Notes: generated from the sequence alone by a model not told the origin. Numbered from the stretch's first letter, positions 1 to 15,106 are shown. The stretch is DNA of 64,000 nt from Lethocerus indicus (GCA_019843655.1 JACDQD010000001.1:43985159-44049158), one strand, 5' to 3'. Numbers and translations: made by a program.

Positions 1-3000
1 CCTTTTCCCCATCGTCGTTTTAATCCTCTCGTCCCAAAATTAGCCTTCCGGATAAATAAAACTATTATTTTTAAATTTTGTAAATGTTGCGTCATTAGCT
101 TATTTGGTTCCAGACCGGACGGGATTTGGCTTTTAGTCATCCTCAGTAGAATTCCTTTAGTATTTATAGGGTAGCACTTAGGCATGTAAGTGTCGAAGAA
201 ACATCCTGTCTGTACGGTTAACGCTCTATTACTGTAAGGTGTTTTGGGAAAGTAACCCAAAAAAGCATCGTGCTCAATTAATTTTTAGCATGTATAAAAT
301 AAAAATAAAATTCAAAAATTTGAAAAATAAATTTGTCAACCCTATTACACAAGATAATGGTATTGCAACAAATCTGGGAATATCTCGACAATTATTTGAG
401 GTATTTCAAAATATCTCGACCAAAGATCGGTGACCCTCATTATGCTTATTATGCTATTTGGTTTGAAGGGCGGTAGTTCGACCTTCGGGTAAATGACATT
501 TTGCGTTCATTTGGGGTTCTATTTCGGGAAAATATTCAGAATAAATTCACTAGGCGATAGGACTTTCTGAATCACTTATATACACACCCAGCTGTGAATC
601 ACGTTTCCGTCAATTTTATGTTAAATACATTTTTTTATGTCATTTCGTTTGTACTCAACCGTCGAAATTTAGAAAGAAAAACTGTACGCACTAAAAAACA
701 ATACATTTCATGTCATGAAATGTACGTTAACATTTTAATATTTAAAATTCTTCCCCTTCCACCTGGCTTAATTTAATTTATTTCCTCACTTGTAGTCACT
801 AAACTAACCTCCGCTGATACTAAAAGTGATATTTTAAACATGTAGTGCCAAGTTGCGAATTTCAACTGATTAAACGAGAGGAGGACTGTACTAACTACAG
901 TTTAGTCATTAGATTTCAGTTGGGTAGTTTGTTCCTGAACAACTGAAAATTAAACTCTGCACCCAAATGAGATCCACGCATTTAGTTGGTTCAAATTGAA
1001 GGAAGACGGCTTCGGAGTTTCCGATTACAAATTTCAACTTATGAAATTATAAGCCGAGGCAACTTCAGTATATTCATTATATTTCACTTAGGCAGTTTTT
1101 TCTCCCACCAGTCTCAAATCTGGTTCTGACTTAGCCCTTAGTTGAGAGTAGTTTGGGGAAAAGGTGTAATTGGAGGTTCTAGGCGGTGCGGTATGAAAGC
1201 ATTGGATCCGAATTCGTTTCTCCAGTTGAAATTCCCTTAATTATCGACGGGTTATTATTTGTGTATGCTTTATAGCGATGGGAGTACAGTATAAAATACT
1301 CTACTGTAAGAAATGTGTACAGTCGTTTTGTGGATCTGCTGTCCTCGATCAATTTTGCTAGACTTTTGGTGTTTTGCTAGACTAGTTTCGGATGCTCGTG
1401 GATATTAATCACTAGCTTCGGAGAATCTCTAGAGCGCTAAACCGTCAATAAAACATAATTCTGGTACACGAAGGAGGAAAGGGTAATTATGTATTAACGC
1501 CAGGAACAACTGTGAGGTCTCTTTGTATGTTAAAACTGTGGAAATTGTCGAACAAGGTTTCGTGTTATGTACCTCAACTGAGGCAAGAATAACCGTCGAG
1601 ACGATATCTAAAACCAAATAAAACTTCAATAAGTTACTTTTCGTTCTTTACAGCCGTAAAGGGTAAAAGAAGACTTTTAAAGCTCGGACGAGGGCACTGT
1701 GGGAGTTTCTCCGGTTCCATTTAAAACTCCAGAGCTCCCGCTTATAATCCTGGTTTTCTAAATATAAACTATCACATGTTGAACTCCCGCCAGTAAAACA
1801 AACGGCGGCGAGGACATTCCTACGTGTGAAAAAATTTAAATTCCACCCATTCGATTCGTTCGATCCTTCTTTAAGTTCCAATTTGAACCTTCCGCCTTAA
1901 ATTTGAATATGAGCAGGTATTTGGGGCCTAGCCTGCACAATACCGGCTATGTATATGTACGAGTAGTACCATACAAACAATGATGCTGGGTTAGGGATAA
2001 ATTGTAACATATACCAATTATGCAATGCACCCCCCCCCCCGCCATCTGTGATCCAAGTGTATAAAAGACATTGTCTACATAAGTGTGTGGCGGCTTAGGG
2101 GAGGGACATATTAGAGAATGAAAAATTAATTGCGGTATTATAAAGGTACCGTATGTTTCGTATATAACATGCAGTCCGGTTAACGATACGCAATTTGGCC
2201 TGACACTGACATGACAGTGTGTCATGAGACATGAAAAATGAAATCCTTTTCTTCCTCACCTGCGACAGTTTCTATATTAATAAGCAAAATATTAAAATTC
2301 GAAAATGAACGCGAACTCCTGGCACGATGGGTTTGAGTTGTGGATAATAATGTTGAATAAAATACTCAGATTTAGCACTAGTTAAAACAGTTGAAGGGGT
2401 GGCGTTACTTCGATGACCAATATAAGGACGGTCAATACAATTTGCAGGTGCTAGAATTAAATGTTGGATAGAGATGACAAATTGGGAAATATTTTTTTGG
2501 AACCAATACGCTTGGGCTAAAACTACCGAACTCTACATAATTCTATTCAGAACAAGAAATGATTACATGCTGTCATGAATTCTGACTATTTAAGTAAATT
2601 TAAAAAAATGTATATATATATGTTAATTTTTTTATATTTCAATTAAATTATACTATACTATAGGAAAACTACAGTTTTTTATTAAAGATAAAAATTTAAA
2701 AAAATAGTTCTGGCTTATAGACTAGACCAGTTTGCTGATTTATTGCCCAGTGGTTCAAATCCCAAAGTGTAAAAGGGAGTGTCATTGTATTTTTAAACCG
2801 TCTATTGTTGCGACTATAATTTTATTGGTGGCGGCCATTTTGAGCCGGTCGATTACAAGAAAGCTCATTCATCCCGATAGAATCACCGTCTAATTGGAGC
2901 GGGTCCAAAACCGGATTTTAATTCCACAAAAATGTTCATTGTCCAATCAATTTATACTTATCGAGTATTTATGTTGACAAAAATTTGAAGTCTGACAAAA

Positions 3001-4759
3001 TTGCGGTGAATTTATTTTATGATTGAAGCGCATTTTATACGCCGATAATTATACGACGGTTCGGGACGATTTGCCTTCGATATAAATCTAGCGGATTGTG
3101 TCCACAATCGCTGTCTACAGAGATATGATTTCAGTAATCGGATCGTTATCGGCAAATCAGTAAAAATATTACCATTACCTATGGTTTTTAATTTTATTTT
3201 AAAATCGAGACGTTAGCTAGATTTCAGCGAGGGATCCTTTTATGATACGGGCCAGAAATAACTCGTTTGGCACGCACGCGGGATATTCAGTTCACGAGTA
3301 GAACCGTGAGATATCGAAAAACATTTAGAGGTAAACTGTTGCCTCGAATTTTACACTTGCAGCTCTTCCTCAGCGTGAAATTGCCGGTGCCGAGTCTATT
3401 GGAAAACCGTGTCCGCTGATAATTGAGTGATTGATGATAAAGTTTCAAATAGGGTTCGGCCGGTAACAGATTGGGGGCACGTGTTGGGCCTATCCGCCCA
3501 TTCAGAGTGTTCCTCGGACGGTAGCTAATGGGTTTCTCTAGTTGGAGGTTCCTCCCATGTTTGTATGGTAAATAACAGGTATTTCGCAGGAATCGATTTC
3601 ATTCAGCCGATTGTGGGGTAAGGTGGGGGTTTGAACATATATTTAATCGTAAAAGATAGTTTTTAATTCTTCTAAAGATTCATCCGATTCGGCTCCGTAG
3701 CTGAACGATAGCCCCTCGCGGTCGATTCATCCCGTGCACACACACACGGCTTCCAAACCTACTATCGGGAAAGAGATGTCAATTCAACAAACACTAATGC
3801 CTCAGTAATGCATAGGATTTTAACAGGTAAGTATTTCCAGGTAGAAAGTACCATTTTGGAACCAGGAATTTTATTGTGGCCCGTAGCCTCCCCAGAGGTC
3901 CAGCATTTCTATACTGGTAGACGGTTAAAACGAGAGGAATCAAAGAAGGAGATTAAAGACAAAAATAAATAATTCTAATTACTTGTTAGGCCCCTAGTTA
4001 GATCGGTTTAGGCTCCACCCCATTCGGTACGAGGTACTCCCACAGCAAGTCCCTCAGTGCGAACAAGACCTCCAAAATCTAGCTTGAGCGATATATAAAA
4101 GCATTTCTATTAGGAGATATCATACTTAAGTTAATCATACTTTTGTCTAAGGGGGAAATGATAAATTATAAAAGGAATAATTCCAGACAAATGTTCCCAT
4201 AACTTCATATCAAAACAGGAACTTGACCATATTAATATAACGTTTGGCGTGTTTCTATACAGTGTATTGATATAATACCGATTTTACTGGCCAGGAGTAT
4301 ACGCCAAATATTTCCCGCCAGATTATACCTTCACCAATCTGACAGTGTATTAGAGATTTATATATTCTTAATAGAGTTTCGTTATATATTCTTAAAAAAA
4401 TAAAAAATACAGGAAAAATTGCCCCATTCATCTTGCATGCAGTTGTTAGGCGAAAGTCTAGGACACGCCAAACGAAGTGACTTTGCAATTGGCGTAATAT
4501 TATATAGTTTACAAGCAAACATTACAGGGAGGTATTAATGACGTGAATGGGAACTCAATAAGAGGGAGAAAGCTTTGCTCTGTCAATAATTCGAAAATAA
4601 GTATCAGGACGGCGTCGTTCAGAATATTCGTTGAATTATAAACATAAAAAGTACATATATGCTCAATCGTGCGTAGCATAGTTATTACCTTGTAATTACA
4701 AATTTTATGAACCAGATCCTTCCTATGCTGTTTTTGCTGTGTTGCCTGTACATTTATCT

Positions 4760-4761
<2 letters not shown>
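1..4761. other. non-coding stretch with degenerate repeat fragments
   Basis: I see no convincing coding exon here; the open frames are short and match nothing I recognise. Visible items are two decayed copies of the hammerhead-like core on the minus strand (about 109-157 and 1375-1400), an 11-C homopolymer at 2030-2040, and a tRNA-type B-box match (GGTTCAAATCCC) at 2752-2763 that could be a SINE relic. Confidence 0.5.

Positions 4762-4837
<76 letters not shown>
4762..4837. repeat. compound (GT)n(TA)n microsatellite
   Basis: About ten GT units run directly into about 28 TA units. The mariner remnant begins at its right end, so the TA tract is probably the target the transposon entered, or it grew from the TA target duplication. 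Confidence 0.95.
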
Positions 4838-4840
<3 letters not shown>

Positions 4841-5376
4841 GAGGTCTGTTCAAAAAGTATCGTGAATTTTAGATTTCCGCGAAATAAGTATATTCACTCT
4901 ACGGTTTTTTTGTAGCCTCATGTTTGTACACATTTATCTCACTTATGCTGACAATGTCAGCCGTTGTTAATGTTCAGTTAATCTTCTAAAGCAGCTTTTC
5001 TTGCACGTTTTTTTAGTTCGTCTGCGATTTTTACCCATTCAGAAAAATGGATTAGAGAATTTCTGTCAAATTTTGTGTGAAACAAAAATTAAGTGGTCGG
5101 AAGCATATCGAATGTTGACTGTGGAATATGGTGAAGCTACCTTAGGCCGAAGCAACGTTTATCGGTGGTACAAAATGTTTTCAGAGGGCCGAGAAGATGT
5201 GAACGACGAAGGGCGTGCCGGACGCCCGAGCACGTCAAAAACGGACAAAAAAATTGTGCGCGAATTTTTGGCCAAAAACAACACACTAATAATGCCGCAG
5301 CCACCGGATTTGACCAGATCTGGCCCCTTGTGACTTTTTCTGAAAACTGGAAAGGCACATGAAAGGACGACGCTAC

Positions 5377-5377
<1 letters not shown>
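4838..5377 (+). mobile_element. internally deleted mariner transposon remnant
   Basis: The left end carries a mariner-type terminal inverted repeat (GAGGTCTGTTCAAAAAGTAT, 4841-4860) right after a TA tract. A frame at about 5040-5290 encodes the N-terminal DNA-binding half of a mariner transposase: the paired-like helix-turn-helix with VYRWYKMFSEGRE, then the linker DEGRAGRPSTSK. After about 5285 the sequence jumps to a C-terminal part (PPDLTRSGP, corresponding to the SPDLAPCDFF region, with frameshifts across 5300-5370), so the DDE catalytic core between them is missing. The right TIR is absent: the element stops at 5377 and another TA tract follows. It is a dead, non-autonomous copy. Family assignment rests on protein motifs and the TIR. 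Confidence 0.85.

Positions 5378-5443
<66 letters not shown>
5378..5443. repeat. (TA)n microsatellite flanking the mariner remnant
   Basis: A run of about 33 TA units directly abuts the truncated right end of the mariner copy and replaces its missing right terminal repeat. Confidence 0.95.
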
Positions 5444-5447
<4 letters not shown>

Positions 5448-6949
5448 GGCAACATAATGTTGAAATATTATTTTTTTAACAGTCAGAGTTATACATAGTT
5501 TTATATAGAAACGTTGTTATGAATTAGTGATGTTTTACCTTTCGCGTTTGAAGACTGAACAGGGCCATGGTGGAGTAAGAATTGTTCACAGGTACAGAGA
5601 GGGGCGACGCGATTAGCGAGAATTCGAGTCGTCGACATTTGAAATGCAATGATCATAAGACAGACAGAGATCATCCACTGGGCCAATATATATGCTCTCC
5701 TCCTCCTGTCCTCCTATAATATTCCATTGTTGAAATACGCTTTGGCTAGATGGCCTTCCCAGACATTTTGGATTCTCGCCGAATATCCCAGTCTATATTT
5801 ACATGCATGTGTGCATGTTATACTTTTGAAAGGGGCACCCTTCTGTCCCTAGTGTTTTAGATGATGAAACTTACGACGCCCCGTTAGTCTAAACCGATTT
5901 TTCGATATCCGGGATAGGCCTTGCTGGAAAGCCCCTGTTTATTTGAATCATTTAAATGTCGATGTTAACATTTCTCAGCCGTAAAACGGGCGGACTGCGT
6001 CTCAACTTGAGGAAGGCAGGACCTCCCAAAAATAACCGGCTTCAGGGCCAAAAATTATAAACCGTCGCTTCGAATAACCATCCAATATATCTCATTGTAG
6101 CTTTTGTATAATGTGATGAGATTGTCGGTAGGAGAAAGTTTTCGTATGAAATCAGCAATGGAAAATTGCTGCGACAAGGATAATTGGACAAGAATGCCGC
6201 TATTCAAAAACGAGAATGTCACGGTTGGTGACATATTACAACCAGTTTCATCCCCCTCTCATGTCAATTCCTGACCTCCATGTTGGCCCGCTTCCACGTG
6301 TTTTCACTCTACACATGAGATTGCACTATTTGCGTAATTAATCCTAAGCTATGCTGTGACCTGACAAAGAAACCTATTAATTATAATAATTAATCCTATT
6401 TATCCTATTTATAAAGCGGCGATAGATTAAAGTGAAATTTCGATCACAGTAAGCGTTCATTCTGTGTTCTCTTATCAGTGACATTTGCGCAGCGGGTCTT
6501 AAAGGGCGCGGCGACTAAACACTAACTGAAGTCCCCACAAGGACTATCGATTTGACTAACGATCCAGATCCACAGTTTCGGTTTAACGTGTCCACGCGAT
6601 GTTGGAACTACCCGAAAAACGACCTGTGAGCCTAGAAAGTATCACGGAAACGAAGATGGCTGCCGATCTTGCAATCGCTATGGCTCCATCTCCTTCTTCC
6701 GACCCGCCCTCCAGTTCCAGTCTCCGCTAGCATCCGACGCTCCTCCGAGAGCCTATTCAAGTCTAAAGAGATAAATTATTCTATTCCAAATAATCCTTCG
6801 ATAGGACTATTCTATTATATTAGTTCGTCAAAACCGGTCGTAACCCGCTTTGCGAGAGAGTACACGAAAGATAAGCCAAATAATAGCCCATAAGAGCGTT
6901 ACACCGGTGATTCTGGCTCTACGAGGAAATCATTTAGGCAGTCGGTAGT
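5444..6949. other. non-coding stretch
   Basis: No supported gene. A 24-codon frame at 6656-6730 (MAADLAIAMAPS, then a Ser/Pro-rich tail) has a good initiation context (GAAGATGG), but nothing else supports it. Confidence 0.4.
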
Positions 6950-6956
6950 ATGTATG

Positions 6957-7043
<87 letters not shown>
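6950..7043. repeat. (TA)n(CA)n(TA)n microsatellite
   Basis: A CA tract of about 15 units lies between two TA tracts, in the intron just downstream (minus-strand sense) of the Shal exon. Confidence 0.95.
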
Positions 7044-7046
<3 letters not shown>

Positions 7047-7235
7047 GGAGTCGGGCGGACGGCCAAGCGAGCGGTCGATCGAGGCTCGTTTATATTATAG
7101 AGTAAACGGAAGGGCCGAGTATGCCGGTAGGCCGGCCTCTGGCGGTGTAAATAAATAGGGACAGGTAGGGCTACCGTGAGTCACGGAGGACCTGCCGGCG
7201 GATCGATACGACTAAAGGGAACCCGATGTACTTAC

Positions 7236-8350
7236 CCTAGAGTGGTCATGGTGACAATGGTGTACCAGAAGGCGGCCGGTATGGAGGTGAAGTTGGTTCC
7301 GTCGACGTTCTTCTCCGCATAGAAGATGACCGTGGCAAATATGATGATCGCCATGGCCAACGAGAAGACGAGAAACCCGAGCTCCGAGGCGCAGGATTTT
7401 AACGTATAACCTAGAATACGGAGTCCCTGAGAGTGGCGGGAGAACTTAAAGATCCTGAACACTCTGAATACTCTAAGGGTGACGAAAGCGCCGGAAACGT
7501 CGCCGTTGTCCGTAATCCCGAGACCGATATAATAGGGGAGTATAGCGACCACGTCGATGATGCTCATTACGCTGCGAACGAACTTGCAGCGATCGGGGGC
7601 GGCGAAAAGTCGGAGGAGGTACTCGGCGGTGAATATCATGACGCAGGCGGTGTCTAGACAGAAGAAGACTATCTTGTAGCGTTCGCCGCAGGGGAGAGTG
7701 CCTGCTCTGCCGGGCCTGTGGCCGCACGGTACCGTCTCCACTACGTTGGCCATCACGGAGACTGCGATGAAGAACCCCGTCACGTAGTAGAACACCAGGG
7801 CCGCCGTCGAGGTGTGCGGGTTCTCGAACGCCCGCCACATTTTCTGCCTGATGTTGGTCAACTGGGGTAGGTTCTGGTCCCCGTTCTCCGATAGTTTGTC
7901 GTCCATCAGCCTCTCGGCGTTCTCCCGTTTCCTGTCCCTGTAGTCCTCGTAGCAGCAGTCCCCTATCACGTCGGGGAGGATCCCAAAAAACGCCAATTCC
8001 TCGTCGTAGCTCGTGAGGCACTCGTGCTTCGGGTAGTGGAGCTTCCCCGTCCTGTAGTAGTTGAGGATGTGCCTGAATATGTCGGGGTCCCGGTCGAAAA
8101 AGTATTCCTTGCTCTCTTCGTCGAAGAAGAACTCCCTCTCGTTCGACCCCAGGAGGGTGTCCGGGTACTTCTCTAACGTATTTCTCCAGGTTTCGAAGCG
8201 GCGACCGGACACGTTTATCAAGAGCTTCTCGTCGTCGGTCTTCCGACGGTCCTTGGGTACGGGAGGCGGAGGCAAGGGGTGGGTGGCGATAGGCACCCAT
8301 CCTATGGCCGCCGCCCGGGCAAAGGGGAGCCAAGCGGCGACCGAGGCCAT
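7236..8350 (-). CDS. Shal: Shal/Kv4 voltage-gated K+ channel, first coding exon (partial)
   Basis: This exon encodes the first 371 residues plus two bases of codon 372 of a Kv4 A-type potassium channel alpha subunit, a plasma-membrane protein that shapes neuronal and muscle excitability. The start at 8350 gives [20 protein letters not shown], the N-terminus typical of insect Shal and the segment where Kv4 auxiliary subunits (KChIPs in vertebrates) bind. The T1 tetramerisation domain spans about 41-133 and keeps the zinc site HX5CX20CC (H105, C111, C132, C133). Transmembrane segments are S1 about 183-205, S2 226-247, S3 258-278, S4 288-308 with repeated Arg ([13 protein letters not shown]), S5 322-344, and the pore helix to 371. 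The exon ends at a strong donor (GTAAGT, reading from 7235 down) inside the filter, after TTLG, so the remaining pore, S6 and C-terminus must lie in exons beyond 7235 toward the left; I find none in the window. The near-identity to insect orthologues makes the call secure. Confidence 0.97.
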
Positions 8351-9283
8351 GCTGTGCGGTGGAATCTTCCACTATGCGAGCTCTCCCAGCGGGAGGACGA
8401 GACGGTGGTCGCGCTCCGGCTCGAGAGGGCCCCCTCTCCGATCGCCCATATCGTCTTATCGCTCACCGCGTCCACCTCCCTCCCTTCCCGCTCCTCCTCC
8501 TCTCGGTGCTCTCTAGCTACGTCCGCGGTCTCCGGACACGCGGCCTACTCTCCTCTAGGGCTCCGCCGACTAGATCGATTTTGGCCGCCGCTCCGCCACC
8601 TCCCGCCCCCACCACCCGGGCCCCCGTCGCCCCGGCGACCGTGACGTCACCCTCTCGGCTCGACCTACATTTCCTCCCGCCCCTCTCTTATCGCTTCAAT
8701 TATTTTACGCTCCCTCGTCTCGTCCGCTCGTCTTATTAGCTCTCGCTCGGCGGACCCGCCCCCGGCCTTGCTCTCTTCCCTCCTCCTCGCTCTGGGGAAC
8801 TCCGAAATACTACCGCGCGAAATCGTAAAGGACGGGCCTGGGGCTTGTAAAAAGACGATAAAAGGGGGAACGCTCGAGGAAAGCAGTCGGACGAAGGCCG
8901 AGTAACCGAAACGGATTTAAAAAATGGAGTAGTCGGCGTGGCCGCCACCCCCGACCCCCGAGCTCTGGTCCGGCGCTCCACGGCGCCTTTTTTTACCTAC
9001 CTATTCCGTCGCCGCCAAATTCGGAGTTTCAAATTTTCTTCGGACGTAAACTCCAATTAAAAAAAACGGCTAACATTCGTTTTTAATCGCTTTATTATAG
9101 TCGGGTTTATATTCGGAGAGGAGAAAGATATTGTCTGTACGATCTTCCGTTAGGTTAGGATACGGTTTGAGCTCGGAGTGGGGCGTAGAAGAGGGGCGCG
9201 TTACGTAAGGTGCGGGATTATATAACTTAGCGAGCGACAAGGGCCCGATGCGCCATAGGGGGAGCGGATTGTTTCGGGGGAGT
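8351..9283. promoter_or_regulatory. GC-rich upstream region shared by Shal and a divergent candidate exon
   Basis: The stretch is strongly CpG- and GC-rich from about 8250 to 8990, with long pyrimidine-rich runs on the plus strand (purine-rich on the Shal sense strand). It must contain Shal 5' leader sequence and probably its promoter. A TATATAA at 9219-9225 is near-symmetric (ATTATATAAC), so it could act in either direction. It lies 59 bases before the plus-strand ATG at 9284. Promoter function is inferred from position and composition only. Confidence 0.45.
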
Positions 9284-9404
9284 ATGTCGGGTAAGAAGAA
9301 GCCGGCTGTGGTGTGGACCAACCTCCACGTCTCTAACCGACTTGGGCCCTCCGAGAACTCGGACCCGGAAAGCGACGCCCACTACTACTACCCGCCGGCC
9401 AACA
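9284..9404 (+). CDS. candidate first coding exon, unknown protein
   Basis: From ATG at 9284 the frame encodes 40 codons plus one base and meets a good splice donor (GTGAGC at 9405-9410). The peptide is polar: it begins MSGKKKPAVVWTNLHVSNRL, has an acidic/serine middle (SENSDPESD) and ends HYYYPPAN. The exon lies in GC-rich sequence divergent from Shal with a TATA-like site upstream. An upstream in-frame ATG at 9248 would add 12 residues; I prefer 9284 because the upstream part is arginine/glycine-rich and looks like leader. I do not recognise the family and found no second exon, so this is a prediction from composition, codon-like texture and the donor only. Confidence 0.4.
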
Positions 9405-12156
<2,752 letters not shown>

Positions 12157-12655
12157 CTAGCACTTTTGACGAGTATCAGGGCTACAGAGCGAGAAGATCT
12201 TTAGGCAAGTGGTGTTTAAGTCGTCGGGGATGCGTAACACAACAGAGCGACTTAATTCAACCAGTGAATTAGGATGAGGAGTGAGACGGGAATGAAACTT
12301 TAGGAACCGGGATTCTATAAATTCGACAACTGTTCGTATGTTGCGGTCGTGGTGAATGGTGTGTTTTGAATCATACCAGTGAGCATTAAGGATAGTTCGA
12401 AGGACTTCTGATTGGAATCTTTGGATGTGAGCAGTTAGGATATCATGGTGGAACCCCATAGGTTCTATATCGTATATCCACGTCGGTTTCAATATGGCTC
12501 TGTAGATTATGAGTTTGATAGCTAACGTCAATTTTGATGTCCATTTTAGTAATAGCTTTACTAGTCCTAATTACCGGTTTAAGTCGATTCTTCGTTGTTG
12601 GGTATAGGTATGTTTCGTGGGAAGGTATGCGAATTTGGCATAGAGATATCGCCAA
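12157..12655 (-). pseudogene. jockey-clade LINE reverse transcriptase, C-terminal fragment
   Basis: On the minus strand two overlapping frames encode the thumb/C-terminal part of a jockey-like non-LTR retrotransposon ORF2. Recognisable motifs are KLIIYRAILKPTWIYDIEPMG (written in part: the LK-P-W-Y-G block), HIQRFQSEVLRTILNAHWY and the RL-HPNSL block near the end. A frameshift near 12450-12530 separates the upstream part. There is no catalytic FADD box here, so it is a 5'-truncated dead copy. Sequence from about 12050 to 12150 is probably its 3' tail. Confidence 0.8.
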
Positions 12656-14611
12656 ATATTATGTATCAAATGTAATTTCGAGGGATATTTTTATGTAAAA
12701 GTGTTTCTGTTTTTTTATTTTTATTTAAAAGTGAATTACAGTCAGTGTAGTCCTGTCCGCTATCACGGTGAGTAACTTGGGCATATTGGTCCGGAAACGG
12801 GCTGAACGAAGAAAAATTCAAACTCAATCTTTGTTGCTCAGTTGTTTACGGTTCGAACCCTGGAGGTGGGCGTACTTCACATTCAATTGGAAATTCTAAT
12901 CGATACCGAGCGGGTTTTATTAACATCCGATCGCTCAAATATGCTTCAGTGTTATGCTGATATTAATTTCCTCGTGGTCTATAGCATCTTCGCAATGGAA
13001 TCATCGTGATTTCTACAATAACAGTAGACTTTTATACACAGTTCGATGTAATTAGTTATTCTTAGTTATGAAATTAATTATTGCTGTCACGTGATAATAT
13101 CTTGTATTAATCCAGCTATGGGTCTCTATTGGATGTTATACTTAGGAAGGGACCGATAGGAGAAATACACGCTCAATCTACCGTGAAGCCAAATCCACGG
13201 ATGTTTCCACGGTAGCAACACAAAGACCGGACAGTGGTTTTAGTCGATGTGCCAAGTCGGAGAATTTGACATTACCGAGTCACGTGACAAGGTGTTTTAT
13301 AAAAGTTTCCCCTATATAAAGAAATGGGTTGAGTCTCAAGGTTGTTGCTTGTTAATAATAATAAAATAACGAGGTAATATAATAATAAAATTATATTAAA
13401 CTATTGTAGGTACTTTTGGATGTTTGAACTGGGACGCCTTAGGATTTTCATTCAATTGCGAATTGGACTCGACGGATCTAAAATAAGGCTGGTCACTCTG
13501 TAGAAATAAAAAGTTTAGTTTATTCCTGGCGCACGGTAACATTTAACGGATGAATGGATGCCGGCTATAGCGGTTGTTCACCAGAGATTTGTCCGAGGAT
13601 TGGCGGATTGGGAACTGCGTAAAAAGTGTCCGTTTTATGGGGTAAGACGTAAGGGAGAGCGGTGAGTCCCGTGAGCCCACTAACTCATAGTTAGAACTCC
13701 AGTCCGGTCACGTAGCCTGTAAACCTCTAGTCCCAGCCTCACACCGACATCATCTTTCAACATATTTGTGCACTTCGGAACGTGCAATTATTTTTATTAT
13801 TATTTATTATTTTTAATTTTATACAAAAAAAAATAAAACCAATGGCGAAATAAAAACGCCTTTATTATGTAACATTCTACACTTTTGGATCCGTTATTAT
13901 TCGCGAGGCCCGGGAGCACCCCGTGTTTTATTGTATCCAATTTTGACTGACTTATAATTTCGAAATAACAGAGTGGCATCCATCGGCTGAAAGATAAGGG
14001 TGTTCACAAGGACCTATTTACGCTACGATATTTATTTAAATGTTACGTGAACAGAATTTGGGGCTAAGTTGCCGTAAACAAAGATAGTGAAACCGATCGC
14101 TTGTTTACACACAGTAGAAGCTTAAGTGACAGCGACCGATAATCGATGGGGAAAAAACAAAACGAATAACGCGCATAACGGTGGTTAACCAATTACTATT
14201 ATTTGGTTATATGCTAGGAAATATAGCGTAGCGAACTATTCAACGTAGCGTTTTAATTTTTCCCTTTTCGTATTACCAGAAAAGCTGGGATTGCGCTATT
14301 TCCCGAACGGGGTCCATCTACAATGCTCAAAAATAGAGCCCCCGTCCGGTCAACGCGTTTATCAACAGACACTAAATTATTCTACAGGAATGCCGTGTTG
14401 ACTAACAAAAATCCCTACTCAAAGAGGGGCCCTTCACTTCGCTGCCCCATAAACATATAAAATCGGGAGCCCCCCCAGCCGGGCTTGGCGCTAGGATCAA
14501 TATTAATTGCTATCTTACGCCAAGATCGTGTAGCACATCGGCGAGAACCTCCGGCAGCGTACGTAACTTTAAATTAAACTGCAGTTATTAACACTTCTAC
14601 CGTTGTGAGCA
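12656..14611. other. non-coding stretch upstream of the Rab gene
   Basis: No supported exon. A tRNA-like B-box match (GGTTCGAACCC) lies at 12850-12860. The final 100 bases should contain the Rab promoter and leader, but I see no clear TATA or initiator. Confidence 0.4.
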
Positions 14612-14852
14612 ATGACATTGTTGAATTTTGAAGGCAGGGCGTTGCGGCCGACTGGAGACAGGGTACCGGAGAAGCTCTTCAAAGTGATAATCATCGGGGA
14701 CCCGACGGTCGGAAAGACTTCGTTCATACAGAGATACGTCCAGAATACGTTCTCCAGGGAGTACAAGGCCACAGTAGGTGTCGACTTTGCTCTCAAGGTA
14801 CTCCATTGGTACGACTCCCAAGTCGTCAAGCTTCAGCTTTGGGACATTGCAG
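14612..14852 (+). CDS. Rab29: Rab29/Rab32-family small GTPase, exon 1
   Basis: First of four exons (241, 182, 122 and 130 nt) that join in frame to 224 residues plus stop, the usual length of this family. This exon carries residues 1-80: a short N-terminal extension, the P-loop GDPTVGKTS (29-37), switch I with T54 and the family block VGVDFALKV, and the start of WDIAG. WDIAG instead of WDTAG marks the Rab32/38/29 group. Several features match vertebrate Rab29 (Rab7L1) better than Rab32 or Drosophila lightoid: QRY-Q-FS in this exon, then FT-MTR, IMFD, PVPC-LLANKCDL, KEN-F-GWTETS and MM-N downstream. Such Rabs act on trans-Golgi, endolysosomal and lysosome-related organelle membranes; vertebrate Rab29 recruits LRRK2. 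Donor GTAGGT follows at 14853. Intron 1 contains the foldback element at 15029-15836. The exact paralogue assignment is inference from motifs. Confidence 0.92.
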
Positions 14853-15069
14853 GTAGGTTCTATGATCATTTCACGAATATAAATTAAAAAAAAGTTTTAT
14901 CGCCCTTTTGAAATTACCCTTTTTCCTTTGGTTTTATGATTAAACTGTAATCCAGTATACGACATATAACTTCGGCAGCATGGGTTCGAAAAACTAAGAC
15001 AAAAAGTCCATTCAAACTTTTGACTTCAGATTCGTGTGTTTCTGTTTCCTCTCGCTGGTTAGGTCTTTT

Positions 15070-15106
15070 GCTAGACCGGTTTCGGCTGCTCGCCATCTTC
15101 AGTAGC
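15070..15106 (-). ncRNA. candidate small hammerhead ribozyme (copy 1, left arm)
   Basis: Read on the minus strand: stem I GCTA/TAGC; core CTGAAGA (fits CUGANGA, where position 7 is free); an extra U; stem II GGC-GAGCA-GCC; GAAA; then ACCGGT and C before the predicted cleavage site. ACCGGT is self-complementary, so stem III would form between two molecules. An extra base between A9 and stem II has precedent in natural hammerheads. Activity is untested. Confidence 0.6.

Noticed and set aside
7473..8372. 299-residue open frame overlapping the Shal exon on the same strand
   Set aside because: It is the +1 shadow of a GC-rich conserved exon, begins with GTG and has an Arg/Pro-rich shadow composition.
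8061..8739. Plus-strand open frames antisense to Shal and its leader
   Set aside because: Pro/Arg/Ser-rich shadows of GC-rich DNA with no start or splice support.
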